This document shows, one piece after another, positions 1 through 8,615 of a stretch of 64,000 nt of DNA (the first letter of the stretch is position 1; every line of letters begins with the position of its first letter). A model generated the notes under the pieces. It had not been told where the DNA came from. It saw only the letters and a program-made list of their open reading frames with translations, and did not search any database. The translations under genes were made by a program, and so were the position numbers. Origin of the DNA: Treponema primitia ZAS-1 (GTDB lineage: Bacteria; Spirochaetota; Spirochaetia; Treponematales; Breznakiellaceae); NCBI RefSeq assembly GCF_000297095.1, contig NZ_AEEA01000019.1, forward strand, positions 62,001 through 126,000. The letters run 5' to 3'.

Positions 1-1947
1 AAAGGGGATCTTATCAATAATGGAAAAGGGTTTTTCCGGGTAGACCCGGGAACCATCCCGTTCGGTAATGAGCCGGAAAGATTCGTCCCTGCTGTCCTGG
101 AAATTACCAAAATCGTAGGTCCGCCCCAGATCCGCCCTAATACGGAATAGCGCGGGGTAGGCAAAGACGGTAACAAAGCCCTGGGAGCGTCGGTTTTGCT
201 CGATGGTTTTTTCCCAATTCTGCCGGTTGTTTTCCAGGGGGGATATCAGAGCGTCTGTCCCCATATCGGCGATAAACGCGGCGGACCAGCGGTTAAAGGC
301 GTAAAGGTAGGGCCCGGCTATAAGATGCGCCCCAGGCATATCCCGGAACAGCGATATATGTCCGGGGTTGTTTACCACAAATTCCCGACAGCCCTTTTCG
401 AAGAGCCGGGGGATCTCCTCCGTAAGGAGGCTGTCCATGGCCTGGGGAAAATAGGGATCCAGAACCAGGATCGTCTCTCCGGGTTTAAAAGGCAGGAGGG
501 GCTTATCTTCTCCCAAAAGGTAGGCCGCCGTTTTACGGTTATACTCTACCATGGCCCGTATGGGTCTGACCGACTGGACCACAAACAGATCCTCCACCCG
601 GGAAACCATGACATAGATCCCTTCGGGGAATAGCTTGCCATCCTTCTTTTTAACCGCCCCTAAACTTAGTTCCGGGGCTTTGTCATGACCGGGCAGGCGG
701 CGGCAGGTATCCAGGTTATTAGGTATAACCGGAGTATAACGCCGGGACATAGCCTTGGTTTGGATCAGGTAGACCGAATCCCCTTCACCAAAACCTTCGG
801 GGATGGAAATCCACCGCTTGGCGCCGCCGCCGTCCTGCTCCTGTTCGTCTTCTGCGAAGTTCAGCTTATGGGACTGCCGGTCCGAATCGTCCCGGCGGTG
901 GAGCCGTACAGAATCGCCAATACCGGGCATAACCGGTCCCCGGGCAATCAGCCCACGGCTTTCGCCTTCGCCCCCCCTTACCCGGAGTATGGTTCCCAGC
1001 GCTATGCCCGTACCGCCGTCCTGTTCCGGGTTCAACCAGGTTTTGGGACCGGTGTCGTTGTCGGGGCCCTTGGTAAAATAGAAGGTGGTTTTGGCCCGGG
1101 CAAAGTCGTTGCGGAGTATGCCCAGCCCTTCGGCAATACTCTTTTCCCGGTCTCCCTCCAGGCCATCAATGACCCGGCGGTAGGCGGATACCACGGTACC
1201 CACGTACTCGGCGCTTTTCATCCGCCCTTCGATCTTGAAAGAACCTACTCCTGCATCCGCCAGAGCCGGAATCTGTTCCAGAAGCTGCAGATCCCCGGGG
1301 CTAAAATAGTAGCCCCCATTATCGGCCGTCCGATCATCGCCGGATCGCCGGTAGAGCCGTCGGCAAGCCTGGGTACACATGCCGCGGTTGGCGGACTTGC
1401 CCCCCAGGTAGCTGGAAAAAAGACAAAGCCCGGAGGCGCTGACACAGAGGGCGCCGTGGACAAAGACCTCCAGCGCCATGTTGGTGTTATCCCGAATATC
1501 CCGTATTTCCTCCAGGTTAAGCTCCCTGGCAAGGACAACCCGGGAGAAGCCGTTTTTGGAAAGAAGATTCGCCCCCCGGGCTGAGGCGATATTCATCTGG
1601 GTGGAGGCGTGAAGGCGGAGCGCCGGAAAATGATCCCGAACCATCTTTACCACCCCGAAATCCTGAACAATAATACCGTCCGGACCCAGGTTAGCCAGAT
1701 ATTTCAGGAGCTGATACACCCGATCGGCTTCCCGCTGTTCGAAAACCGTATTCACCGTAACATAGATCTTGACCTTCATCCGGCGGGCAACGCGGAGCAG
1801 GCCTTCAAACTGGGAATAGGCAAAATTGGCGCTCCGGATCCGGGCGTTGAAGTTTTTCAGCCCCAGGTAAACCGCGTCCGCCCCCTCGCCAATGGCGGCG
1901 TCAAGGGCTTCCGGGGAGCCCGCGGGGGCAAGGAGTTCGATGTTCAT
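1..1947 (-). CDS. Peptidase U32 family protein (RlhA/YdcP-like), C-terminus cut by window edge
   Basis: Reading leftward from the ATG at 1947, the frame stays open to the window edge, giving at least 649 residues. The N-terminus MNIELLAPAGSPEALDAAI and the segments GADAVYLG, HASTQMN and EVFVHGALCVSASGLC are the classic U32 core, followed by a Cys cluster (around RGMCTQACR) and a FKIEGRMKS motif. The length fits the long U32 proteins with a C-terminal extension, such as E. coli RlhA, which takes part in 23S rRNA C2501 hydroxylation; shorter members act in prephenate-dependent or ubiquinone-related hydroxylation. Whether this one modifies RNA or is a peptidase cannot be decided here. It follows the VWA gene by 23 bases but has its own promoter and no Shine-Dalgarno sequence. 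The rightward frames across it are shadows. Confidence 0.9.
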   Translation of the reverse strand, partial: MNIELLAPAGSPEALDAAIGEGADAVYLGLKNFNARIRSANFAYSQFEGLLRVARRMKVKIYVTVNTVFEQREADRVYQLLKYLANLGPDGIIVQDFGVVKMVRDHFPALRLHASTQMNIASARGANLLSKNGFSRVVLARELNLEEIRDIRDNTNMALEVFVHGALCVSASGLCLFSSYLGGKSANRGMCTQACRRLYRRSGDDRTADNGGYYFSPGDLQLLEQIPALADAGVGSFKIEGRMKSAEYVGTVVSAYRRVIDGLEGDREKSIAEGLGILRNDFARAKTTFYFTKGPDNDTGPKTWLNPEQDGGTGIALGTILRVRGGEGESRGLIARGPVMPGIGDSVRLHRRDDSDRQSHKLNFAEDEQEQDGGGAKRWISIPEGFGEGDSVYLIQTKAMSRRYTPVIPNNLDTCRRLPGHDKAPELSLGAVKKKDGKLFPEGIYVMVSRVEDLFVVQSVRPIRAMVEYNRKTAAYLLGEDKPLLPFKPGETILVLDPYFPQAMDSLLTEEIPRLFEKGCREFVVNNPGHISLFRDMPGAHLIAGPYLYAFNRWSAAFIADMGTDALISPLENNRQNWEKTIEQNRRSQGFVTVFAYPALFRIRADLGRTYDFGNFQDSRDESFRLITERDGSRVYPEKPFSIIDKIPF

Positions 1948-1982
1948 TGGAGTAGTATATCAGAAAAGACCTACCGGGTCAT
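1948..1982 (-). promoter_or_regulatory. Promoter for the U32 gene placed so that +1 falls on the ATG (leaderless)
   Basis: On the minus strand, ATGACC (1977-1982, 4/6 to TTGACA) is followed after 17 bases by TATACT (1954-1959), then six bases and the ATG. The expected start of transcription, about 7 bases after the -10, is the A of the start codon. The -35 lies inside the last codons of the upstream VWA gene. No purine-rich ribosome site is present. Confidence 0.5.
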
Positions 1983-3938
1983 CCGCGAGAAGGACCCCTC
2001 CCGGTCGGAGAGCATCCGTGAACGGGTTTCATTCACAAAGGAACGCCGGTTTTCCGCAGCCGTCTCGTTTAGTATCTCTATATACCTGGCAATAACAGAA
2101 AGTTCCTGGTCAAAGGCGTCGGCGTTTCGCCAATTTCGTTTTACGGTTTCCAAGGTCTGGCCGGTTTCGTGGGAGATCTGCAGGGCAGATTCCAGGCGGG
2201 TTAGATCATTTTCGCGGTTATAATAGTGATCGCCGATTTCCCTGACCGCCGAGGCGAAATCCAGTACGGCGGCGGAGCGGCGGAGCATCAGCGCGGCGAA
2301 GTCGTTGACCGGGTCTGTGAGGACAACCACCCGCTCAAAGGCGCCGGGCATCCCGGGGGCGGTGTTACCATCGGTATACAGGCCGACCTCCGGAGTGGAT
2401 GAACCCTGGGGGTTTTTAACGTGTAAAGCCGCAACCTGCACGCCACGGTTTTGAGGGGGAATACGGTAGCGTACAAACAGGGTCTTATAATCTCCCTGAT
2501 GCAGGCTGTCAATGCGGCATATAACCCGGTTATTTTCGATCCGGTGCTGGTATCCTAGAACTTCCAATATCTCGATACCCGGGGTAAACTCCAGTTCTAT
2601 GCTCAGGTTTTCAACTGCGGTAACCGCTATCCGCTCAAATTCCCTGTCGGTATTCAGAAGACCATCTACCATATCCTGGCTGCGTAGATTGCGGGAAGCG
2701 CCCTGACCATATTCCGCCAGGGTCCGCAGAAGTTCCGCATCGAAGTTTCTCCCCAGCCCTATGGTTGATAGGGAAATACCCTGTTGTTTCCGGAGTTCCA
2801 CCAATTGGTGGAGCCGATCCAGGGTATCATTGCCGGTATATTCAAAGGTACAGATCTCAGTAATACTGGCGCGGCCGGATCCGTGTACGGACCCCTCAAA
2901 GTATAGATATTCCTTTCCGTTCTTTATTTCTATCTGGAAGGGGGTAGGATAGGGTTTCTCTTCATAGCTTATATAGTTCTGTATATACACCCGGTAAGTT
3001 CCCCGGGGGGCCATGTTATCGGGCCAGAAAATATTTTCCACCGGCTTCAGAGTTTCGCCGTATAAATTCCGATCCACATCCAGCCAGCCGCCGTTGGAGT
3101 CCCTGGGGTTGTTGAAATTTATTTCTTCCCCCGTGGGGCCTACCACATGGAGGTCTAAATCGTTCCGGTTATTCCACATGAGAGAGATTCTGAGATCACC
3201 GGTGTGGGCATTGGACTGGGCGAGCCGCGCTGAAAATTCATCTCCATCCGAAAAAAGGAGGACCTGATTTATCGAATCTTCCCGGTAGTAGGGTACGATC
3301 TGCTCATAGCCTAGACTGATACCCGCTTCAAGGTTGGTGAGTCCCTGGGGGTAGAGTTTGTCCACCGCTTCCAGAAATAAACGGCGTTTCAAAGCTGAAT
3401 TCATCAGGGTAGGTTCAAAAACCACCTGGGCGGAATTGTTGAAGCTTACCAGTGATAGTGCGTCCACATTCCGGATTTTTTTTATGAAGTCCGTCATGGA
3501 CGCCTTAAACCAGAAGAGTTTGTTGTCGTCGTTCATGGAAAGGGATGTATCCACCACCAGTACCAGATTCATGGGTGGAAGTTCTGCGAAACCCCAGGTT
3601 TTTCCCTGGATTCCGACCTGGATAATACCTTCCGGTCCCAGATGGTTGCGTCCCAGGGGGATGGTCCGGTTCAACTCATTATAGATGTTAACCCCTATAT
3701 CGGTTTCCGGCTCGGGATACCCGTAGTTATAGGAAGCAAGATAGGAATCGGTATAGATATCTTCGGGAGCCAGAATAATTCCATTGTTTGCAAGATACCT
3801 GCTTCTGGCCCGCTGAGAAGCGCTTTCGGCGAACCCCTCGGCAAACATAAGCGCGGGGATGCAGCAAAACAACAAGCCCAGGACTAAGCCCTTCAGTTGG
3901 AAATTACGCGGGGAACTTCGGTGCAAATTGGGGAACAT
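1971..3938 (-). CDS. VWA-domain exported protein
   Basis: The product has 655 residues. A signal peptide (basic start, then LKGLVLGLLFCCIPALMFA) is followed by a von Willebrand A domain with the MIDAS motif DTSLSMNDD near residue 130, and a TNLEAG segment typical of TerY/CoxE-like VWA proteins. The C-terminal half looks beta-rich. I chose the second ATG (3938) because GGAGG lies just before it; the ATG at 3950 would place that site inside the gene. The stop of the formylglycine-enzyme-like gene is 15 bases upstream, so both are probably co-transcribed. Metal-dependent protein binding at the cell surface or in the periplasm is inferred from the domain; the partner is unknown. Confidence 0.85.
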   Translation of the reverse strand: MFPNLHRSSPRNFQLKGLVLGLLFCCIPALMFAEGFAESASQRARSRYLANNGIILAPEDIYTDSYLASYNYGYPEPETDIGVNIYNELNRTIPLGRNHLGPEGIIQVGIQGKTWGFAELPPMNLVLVVDTSLSMNDDNKLFWFKASMTDFIKKIRNVDALSLVSFNNSAQVVFEPTLMNSALKRRLFLEAVDKLYPQGLTNLEAGISLGYEQIVPYYREDSINQVLLFSDGDEFSARLAQSNAHTGDLRISLMWNNRNDLDLHVVGPTGEEINFNNPRDSNGGWLDVDRNLYGETLKPVENIFWPDNMAPRGTYRVYIQNYISYEEKPYPTPFQIEIKNGKEYLYFEGSVHGSGRASITEICTFEYTGNDTLDRLHQLVELRKQQGISLSTIGLGRNFDAELLRTLAEYGQGASRNLRSQDMVDGLLNTDREFERIAVTAVENLSIELEFTPGIEILEVLGYQHRIENNRVICRIDSLHQGDYKTLFVRYRIPPQNRGVQVAALHVKNPQGSSTPEVGLYTDGNTAPGMPGAFERVVVLTDPVNDFAALMLRRSAAVLDFASAVREIGDHYYNRENDLTRLESALQISHETGQTLETVKRNWRNADAFDQELSVIARYIEILNETAAENRRSFVNETRSRMLSDREGSFSRMTR

Positions 3939-3953
3939 TATTTCCTCCATAAC

Positions 3954-4784
3954 TTATAGTGCGGAACGGACAACCCGGAAACCGATGTAATCAGTTTTTG
4001 CGGTGTGGTCTTTTAATATCCGGTTTGCGGAACGCAGAAACCGCGCTTCGCTATACCAGCTTCCGCCGCGCATTACCGCGGGGTTCCACAGGGAACCGTC
4101 CAGGGCGCCGGTATTACTGTACTCCTTGTACTGATCCCAGCACCACTCATACACATTGCCATGCATATCGTATAAACCCCAGGCATTGGGGGCAAAGCTT
4201 CGCACCGTGGTGGTCTGTCTCCGGTACCGGCTTTTTGCGTGCCGGTTATAGGGGTAGTTTCCGTCAAAATTCGCCTGGTTTGCAGTTATGTTGCTTCCGG
4301 TGTGGAAGGCCGTTTGGGTACCCGCCCGGCAGGCATATTCCCATTCCACTTCTGTGGGGAGCCGGTATCCATCGGCGTTATGGTCCCAGAGTATTTCTGT
4401 TTCCCGTATCACATAGGCGGGGATGAGCCCTTCTATGATGCTCCGGGCATTGCAGTAGGCCACGGCGTCATACCAGCTGACCTGTTCCACCGGAAGGCTG
4501 GCCCCGGTGAATTTGCTGGGGTTTGTCCTCATCACCTGTTCATATTCCCGCTGGGTTACTTCGTTTTTCGCCATATAAAAGGCGCCGACCATCACCTGAT
4601 GCTGGGTTTCATCCTTCTGCCGGGAAACTTCCGAGGCGGGACTCCCCATGATAAAAAAACCGCCTTCAATTTTTACAAAATCAAGGAGTATATCCGATGA
4701 ATAACTCTGGGCATTTACCCTACCGGGGATCAACAGGACGCCGATAAGCGTAAAAAAGGCCAAAAACCTCTGGGGTAATTTCAT
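3954..4784 (-). CDS. SUMF1/formylglycine-generating-enzyme-like exported protein
   Basis: The product has 276 residues. A signal peptide (MKLPQRFLAFFTLIGVLLIP, cleavage after VNA) precedes an FGE-sulfatase domain: FVKIEGGFFIMGS, EVTQREYEQVM, PVEQVSWYDAVAYCNARS, YRLPTEVEWEYACRAG, GLYDMHGNVYEWCWD, RGGSWYSEARFLRSANR and YIGFRVVR. The catalytic Cys pair of true formylglycine-generating enzymes is not evident, so this is more likely one of the many bacterial paralogues of unknown activity, often called serine/threonine kinase-associated or gliding-motility-like. The start at 4784 is supported by AAAAGGAAAG eight bases upstream; an earlier in-frame ATG at 4865 would lie upstream of the promoter. 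First gene of a two-gene unit with the VWA protein. Confidence 0.85.
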   Translation of the reverse strand: MKLPQRFLAFFTLIGVLLIPGRVNAQSYSSDILLDFVKIEGGFFIMGSPASEVSRQKDETQHQVMVGAFYMAKNEVTQREYEQVMRTNPSKFTGASLPVEQVSWYDAVAYCNARSIIEGLIPAYVIRETEILWDHNADGYRLPTEVEWEYACRAGTQTAFHTGSNITANQANFDGNYPYNRHAKSRYRRQTTTVRSFAPNAWGLYDMHGNVYEWCWDQYKEYSNTGALDGSLWNPAVMRGGSWYSEARFLRSANRILKDHTAKTDYIGFRVVRSAL

Positions 4785-4818
4785 ATTCACTTTCCTTTTT
4801 AAAAGACGGTACCCTGAA

Positions 4819-4847
4819 AGTATATTTTCTGACACCCTCATTGTCAA
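4819..4847 (-). promoter_or_regulatory. Strong sigma70-type promoter for the SUMF1-like/VWA unit
   Basis: On the minus strand, a perfect TTGACA (4842-4847) is followed after 17 bases by TATACT (4819-4824). This leaves about 28 bases of leader before the ATG at 4784, with a ribosome site in it. It is divergent from the metH promoter. Confidence 0.7.
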
Positions 4848-4864
4848 GTTTCGGCAGAAAACCA

Positions 4865-4894
4865 CTGCCCAGTAAGATATTTTTTTGGTATAAT
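4865..4894 (+). promoter_or_regulatory. Extended -10 promoter of metH, predicted leaderless start
   Basis: TATAAT at 4889-4894 is preceded by TGG (extended -10). The -35 region is weak (CTGCCC or TGCCCA near 4865-4871). The ATG of metH at 4901 lies exactly six bases after the -10, so transcription should begin at or beside the A of the start codon. There is no room for a cobalamin riboswitch. Confidence 0.55.
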
Positions 4895-4900
4895 CCGGAA

Positions 4901-7900
4901 ATGAATATTCGGGAACAGCTTACAGAATTAGCCTCGCGGCGAATCCTTATTTTGGACGGGGCAATGGGGACCATGGTCCAGCGTTTCAAGCCCACCGGGG
5001 CGGATTTTCGGGGCCAGCGGTTTAAGGATCATTCCACGGAACTCCTGGGGTGCAACGATCTGCTCTGTTTGACCAAGCCGGAGATAATTTCATCCATACA
5101 TGAAGCATACCTCAAAGCCGGGGCGGATATTATCGAGACCTGCAGCCTCAATTCCACTGCGGTATCCCTGGCGGATTACGGCCTGGCGGATCTGGCTTAC
5201 GAAGTCAGCGTTGCCGCCGCCGCGGTGGCCCGGAAGGCTGCGGACAAATTTTCCACAACAGACAAGCCCCGGTTTGTGGCGGGGAGCATCGGGCCCACTA
5301 CCCGGAGCGGCAGCATGTCCCCGGACATGGACGACCCCGGCAAACGGGGCGTTACCTGGGGTGAACTTGAATCGGCCTACTACGACAATGCCCGGGGATT
5401 GCTGGACGGCGGCGCGGATATCCTTCTGGCGGAAACTCTCTACGATACCCTCAATGCCAAGGCCGCCGTCTTCGCTATTAACCGGCTGTTGGAGGAACGG
5501 CATCTCGATGTGCCCCTGATACTTTCCGCCACCGTTTCCGACGCGGCGGGCCGGCTCCTTTCGGGACAGACCGTGGAGGCTTTCTGGACTTCGGTGGCCC
5601 ACGCCAAACTCTGGGCCGTGGGCCTAAACTGTTCCTTCGGCGCCGAAAAGCTTAAAGCCCATATCGCCGCCCTTGCGGGTATCGCTCCCTGTCTGATAAG
5701 CGCCTACCCCAACGCGGGGCTGCCTAACCGCCTGGGCGAATACGACGAGACCCCGGAAACTATGGCCGCAACGATTGAAGAATATATGAAGGAAGGGCTG
5801 GTGAACATAGTCGGGGGCTGCTGCGGCTCCACCCCGGATCACATTGCCGCCATTGCAGCCAGGGCCGTAAACTACGCGCCCCGGGTAATTCCGAAACCCC
5901 AACGAAAAACGGTGTTGGCCGGGCTTGAGCCCTTCACGGTAGACCGGGAGAAGGGGCTGACGAATATTGGGGAGCGGACCAACGTAGCGGGAAGCCGAAA
6001 ATTCCTGCGGCTCATCAAAGATGGAAACTATACCGAGGCCCTGATCATGGTCCGGGATATGATAGACCAGGGGGCGGCGCTTATCAACGTGGGTATGGAC
6101 GACCCTTTCCTGGACGCCCCTGCTGCCATGACTCAGTTCCTCAATCTTGCACTTTCGGATCCCGACATAGCCCGGGTCCCGGTGATGGTGGACAGTTCCC
6201 GCTGGGAGCTTATCGAGACGGGCCTTAAGCTCCTCCAGGGAAAGGGGCTGGTGAATTCCATCAGCCTGAAGGAGGGGGAGGCGGAGTTCCTCAAAAAGGC
6301 CCGGATTGCCCGGCGTTACGGCGCAGCGGTGGTGGTGATGCTCTTCGACGAGCGGGGCCAGGGCGCGGAGTATGAGCGGAAAATCGAAATCGCCAAACGC
6401 AGCTACGAACTCCTGGTGCGGGACGGATTCCCCCCGGAGGATATCGTGTTTGATCCCAACGTACTATCGGTTGCCACGGGAATTCCCGAACACGATCGGT
6501 ACGCGCTGGATTTTATCCGCGCCTGCCAATGGATACGCGAACATTGTCCCGAATCACAGATTTCCGGCGGCATTACCAACCTTTCCTTTAGTTTCCGGGG
6601 CAACGATACGGTCCGGGAGGCCATGCACGCAGTTTTTCTGAAACACGCCTTTGAAGCGGGTCTTTCCATGGCCATAGTAAACCCCGGCGCCCTTGTCCCG
6701 TACGATGATGTTGAGCCGGGCCTGCGGGACGTTATAGAGGATCTGCTTCTCTGTAAAAGCCCCGACGCTGCGGAACGGCTGTTAACCCTGGCCATAGCGA
6801 TAAAGGACGCCGGGGATGGATCCGGCGCGGGAAACACCGCCAAGACGAATACCGCTTCCTGGCGGTCCCTGAACGTAGAAGAACGGGTGGTTCACGCCCT
6901 GGTTAAAGGCATGGACGACCATATTGAAGGGGACGTACTGGAACTGCGCGGCAAGCTGCGGACCCGGGCGCTGGAACTGGTAGAGGGCCCCCTGATGCGG
7001 GGTATGCGGGAAGTGAGCAGGCTTTTCGGCGAGGGGAAGATGTTCCTTCCCCAGGTGATACGCAGCGCCCGGGTGATGAAGAAGGCGGTATCCGTCCTGG
7101 AGCCTTTTATTGAGCAGGAAAAAACAGCCGGCACAAGCAGCGGCGGAACGATACTCTTGGCTACGGTGAAGGGAGATGTCCACGATATTGGTAAGAATAT
7201 TGTCGGTGTTGTTCTGGGCTGTAATGGATACACCGTAAAAGATCTGGGGATCATGGTTCCTGCGGAGGACATTCTGGACGCTGCGGAAAAAGAGGGCGCC
7301 GGTGTTATTGGCCTTTCGGGGCTTATCACCCCGTCCCTGGAAGAGATGGTTCGTACCGCCCGGGAGATGGAGAAGCGGCGGATGACTATCCCTCTGCTCA
7401 TAGGCGGCGCTACGACGAGTCTGGCCCATACGGCCCTGAGGATAGCCCCGGAATATTCCGGCCCCGTGGTATATGTGAGCGATGCGGGACAATCCGCTGG
7501 GGTGGTCCGCTCCCTGCTGTCGGCAAACGAGCGGCCGCGGTTTATGGAAGAACTGGAGGGGCGTTACCGGCAGGCGGTGGAGCAGCACGAAAAAATAGCC
7601 GCAAAGATCGAGCTTATCCCCCTGGAAGCGGCCCGGAAGAATAGTGTTCCTAAGAGCTCCGCTCCAAACCGGGAGCCGAAAACAAAGGGCCTCATAGACG
7701 TAAACGGGTATCCCCTTGAACGGATTATCCCTTATATAGATTGGGAGGGCTTCCTCCGCATCTGGAGTGTGGATGGCCATGGCAGTCTTAGTGTGGAAAA
7801 GAATATTGCCAGGGAAAAACTGCTGGAAGATGCCCGGAAGCTGCTCGCCAAGGTAAGCGCCGAAAAGCTCCTTGAACTGCGGGGAGTCCTGGGGATTTTC

Positions 7901-8581
7901 CCTGCCTGTTCCAAAGGGGAGGATATCCTGGTATACGATCACTCCTCTAAACCATCCACCAAAACGGAGCGCGCCCGCTTTGCCTTTCTGCGGAACCAGG
8001 AGAAAAAGCGGGCCCGGGGACCAAACCCCTGTCTGGCGGATTTTCTGCCGGAAGCGGATACCGGCAGCAATAATAGTAGCGGCTGGCTGGGCCTTTTCGC
8101 CCTCAGCGCCAGCGTCGGTCTGGAAGAAGCCGCTACTGCATTCCGTTCCCGCAACGACGACTACGGAGCCCTGCTCCTGGGCACCCTGGCGGACAGCCTT
8201 GCTGAAGCCTTTGCGGAAGAGATCCACCTCCGCATACGCCGGGAATGGTGGGGCTATGCGGGGGAAGAAACCCTGTCGATAGCGGATGTGCTTGCAGGAA
8301 AATATACGGGGATACGCCCCGCCTTCGGGTATCCCCCCTGTCCGGACCATCAGGATAAACGGATCGCCTTTGATTTACTGGATACACAGAAACGCTGCGG
8401 TCTTACCCTCACCGAATCTGCCATGATGATTCCTGCGGCATCGGTGTGCGGCATGGTGTTTTCCGACCCCGGCGCTTACTATTTCAGCGCTACCCCGGTG
8501 GGGGATGATCAGCTTGAAGGGTGGGCAGCACGGAAAGGCATAAGCGCGGAAGAAGCCCGGAGACGACTGGGGCGGATTTAG
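4901..8581 (+). CDS. metH: Cobalamin-dependent methionine synthase
   Basis: The product has 1226 residues, the full four-module length. Order: homocysteine-binding domain (ILDGAMGTMVQRF at the start; zinc site GGCCGS near residue 305), pterin-binding domain (TNIGERTNVAGSRKF), cobalamin cap and B12-binding domain with DVHDIGKNIVG near residue 759 (the DxHxxG cobalt-ligand motif), and a C-terminal AdoMet reactivation domain ending with RPAFGYPPCPDH and SVCGMVFSDPGAYYF. It transfers the methyl group of 5-methyltetrahydrofolate to homocysteine through methylcobalamin. An in-frame TTG-type start 60 bases upstream would precede the -10 box and is unlikely. cbiB and cobD-like genes further right agree with a B12-using cell. 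Confidence 0.97.
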   Translation: MNIREQLTELASRRILILDGAMGTMVQRFKPTGADFRGQRFKDHSTELLGCNDLLCLTKPEIISSIHEAYLKAGADIIETCSLNSTAVSLADYGLADLAYEVSVAAAAVARKAADKFSTTDKPRFVAGSIGPTTRSGSMSPDMDDPGKRGVTWGELESAYYDNARGLLDGGADILLAETLYDTLNAKAAVFAINRLLEERHLDVPLILSATVSDAAGRLLSGQTVEAFWTSVAHAKLWAVGLNCSFGAEKLKAHIAALAGIAPCLISAYPNAGLPNRLGEYDETPETMAATIEEYMKEGLVNIVGGCCGSTPDHIAAIAARAVNYAPRVIPKPQRKTVLAGLEPFTVDREKGLTNIGERTNVAGSRKFLRLIKDGNYTEALIMVRDMIDQGAALINVGMDDPFLDAPAAMTQFLNLALSDPDIARVPVMVDSSRWELIETGLKLLQGKGLVNSISLKEGEAEFLKKARIARRYGAAVVVMLFDERGQGAEYERKIEIAKRSYELLVRDGFPPEDIVFDPNVLSVATGIPEHDRYALDFIRACQWIREHCPESQISGGITNLSFSFRGNDTVREAMHAVFLKHAFEAGLSMAIVNPGALVPYDDVEPGLRDVIEDLLLCKSPDAAERLLTLAIAIKDAGDGSGAGNTAKTNTASWRSLNVEERVVHALVKGMDDHIEGDVLELRGKLRTRALELVEGPLMRGMREVSRLFGEGKMFLPQVIRSARVMKKAVSVLEPFIEQEKTAGTSSGGTILLATVKGDVHDIGKNIVGVVLGCNGYTVKDLGIMVPAEDILDAAEKEGAGVIGLSGLITPSLEEMVRTAREMEKRRMTIPLLIGGATTSLAHTALRIAPEYSGPVVYVSDAGQSAGVVRSLLSANERPRFMEELEGRYRQAVEQHEKIAAKIELIPLEAARKNSVPKSSAPNREPKTKGLIDVNGYPLERIIPYIDWEGFLRIWSVDGHGSLSVEKNIAREKLLEDARKLLAKVSAEKLLELRGVLGIFPACSKGEDILVYDHSSKPSTKTERARFAFLRNQEKKRARGPNPCLADFLPEADTGSNNSSGWLGLFALSASVGLEEAATAFRSRNDDYGALLLGTLADSLAEAFAEEIHLRIRREWWGYAGEETLSIADVLAGKYTGIRPAFGYPPCPDHQDKRIAFDLLDTQKRCGLTLTESAMMIPAASVCGMVFSDPGAYYFSATPVGDDQLEGWAARKGISAEEARRRLGRI

Positions 8582-8595
8582 GCTGGCTGCTTCAC

Positions 8596-8609
8596 GGGAC
8601 ATTTGTCCC
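8596..8609. terminator. Short perfect hairpin between convergent genes
   Basis: GGGACA and TGTCCC are separated by two bases, 15 bases after the metH stop and just before the stop of the leftward gene at 8616. There is no T-tract, so a role as a shared terminator is tentative. Confidence 0.35.
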
Positions 8610-8615
8610 CTCAGC

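Noticed and set aside
196..1584. Rightward reading frames of 145 and 299 codons
   Set aside because: They are the antisense of the U32 peptidase gene, whose frame has clear family motifs throughout; the rightward products have none.
4841..4900. Longer N-terminus for MetH and a cobalamin riboswitch in its leader
   Set aside because: The extended start lies upstream of the -10 box, and the predicted transcript begins at the ATG, leaving no leader for a riboswitch.
6782..8350. 522-codon leftward frame
   Set aside because: It lies fully antisense to metH and is a product of high GC; no domain or ribosome site.
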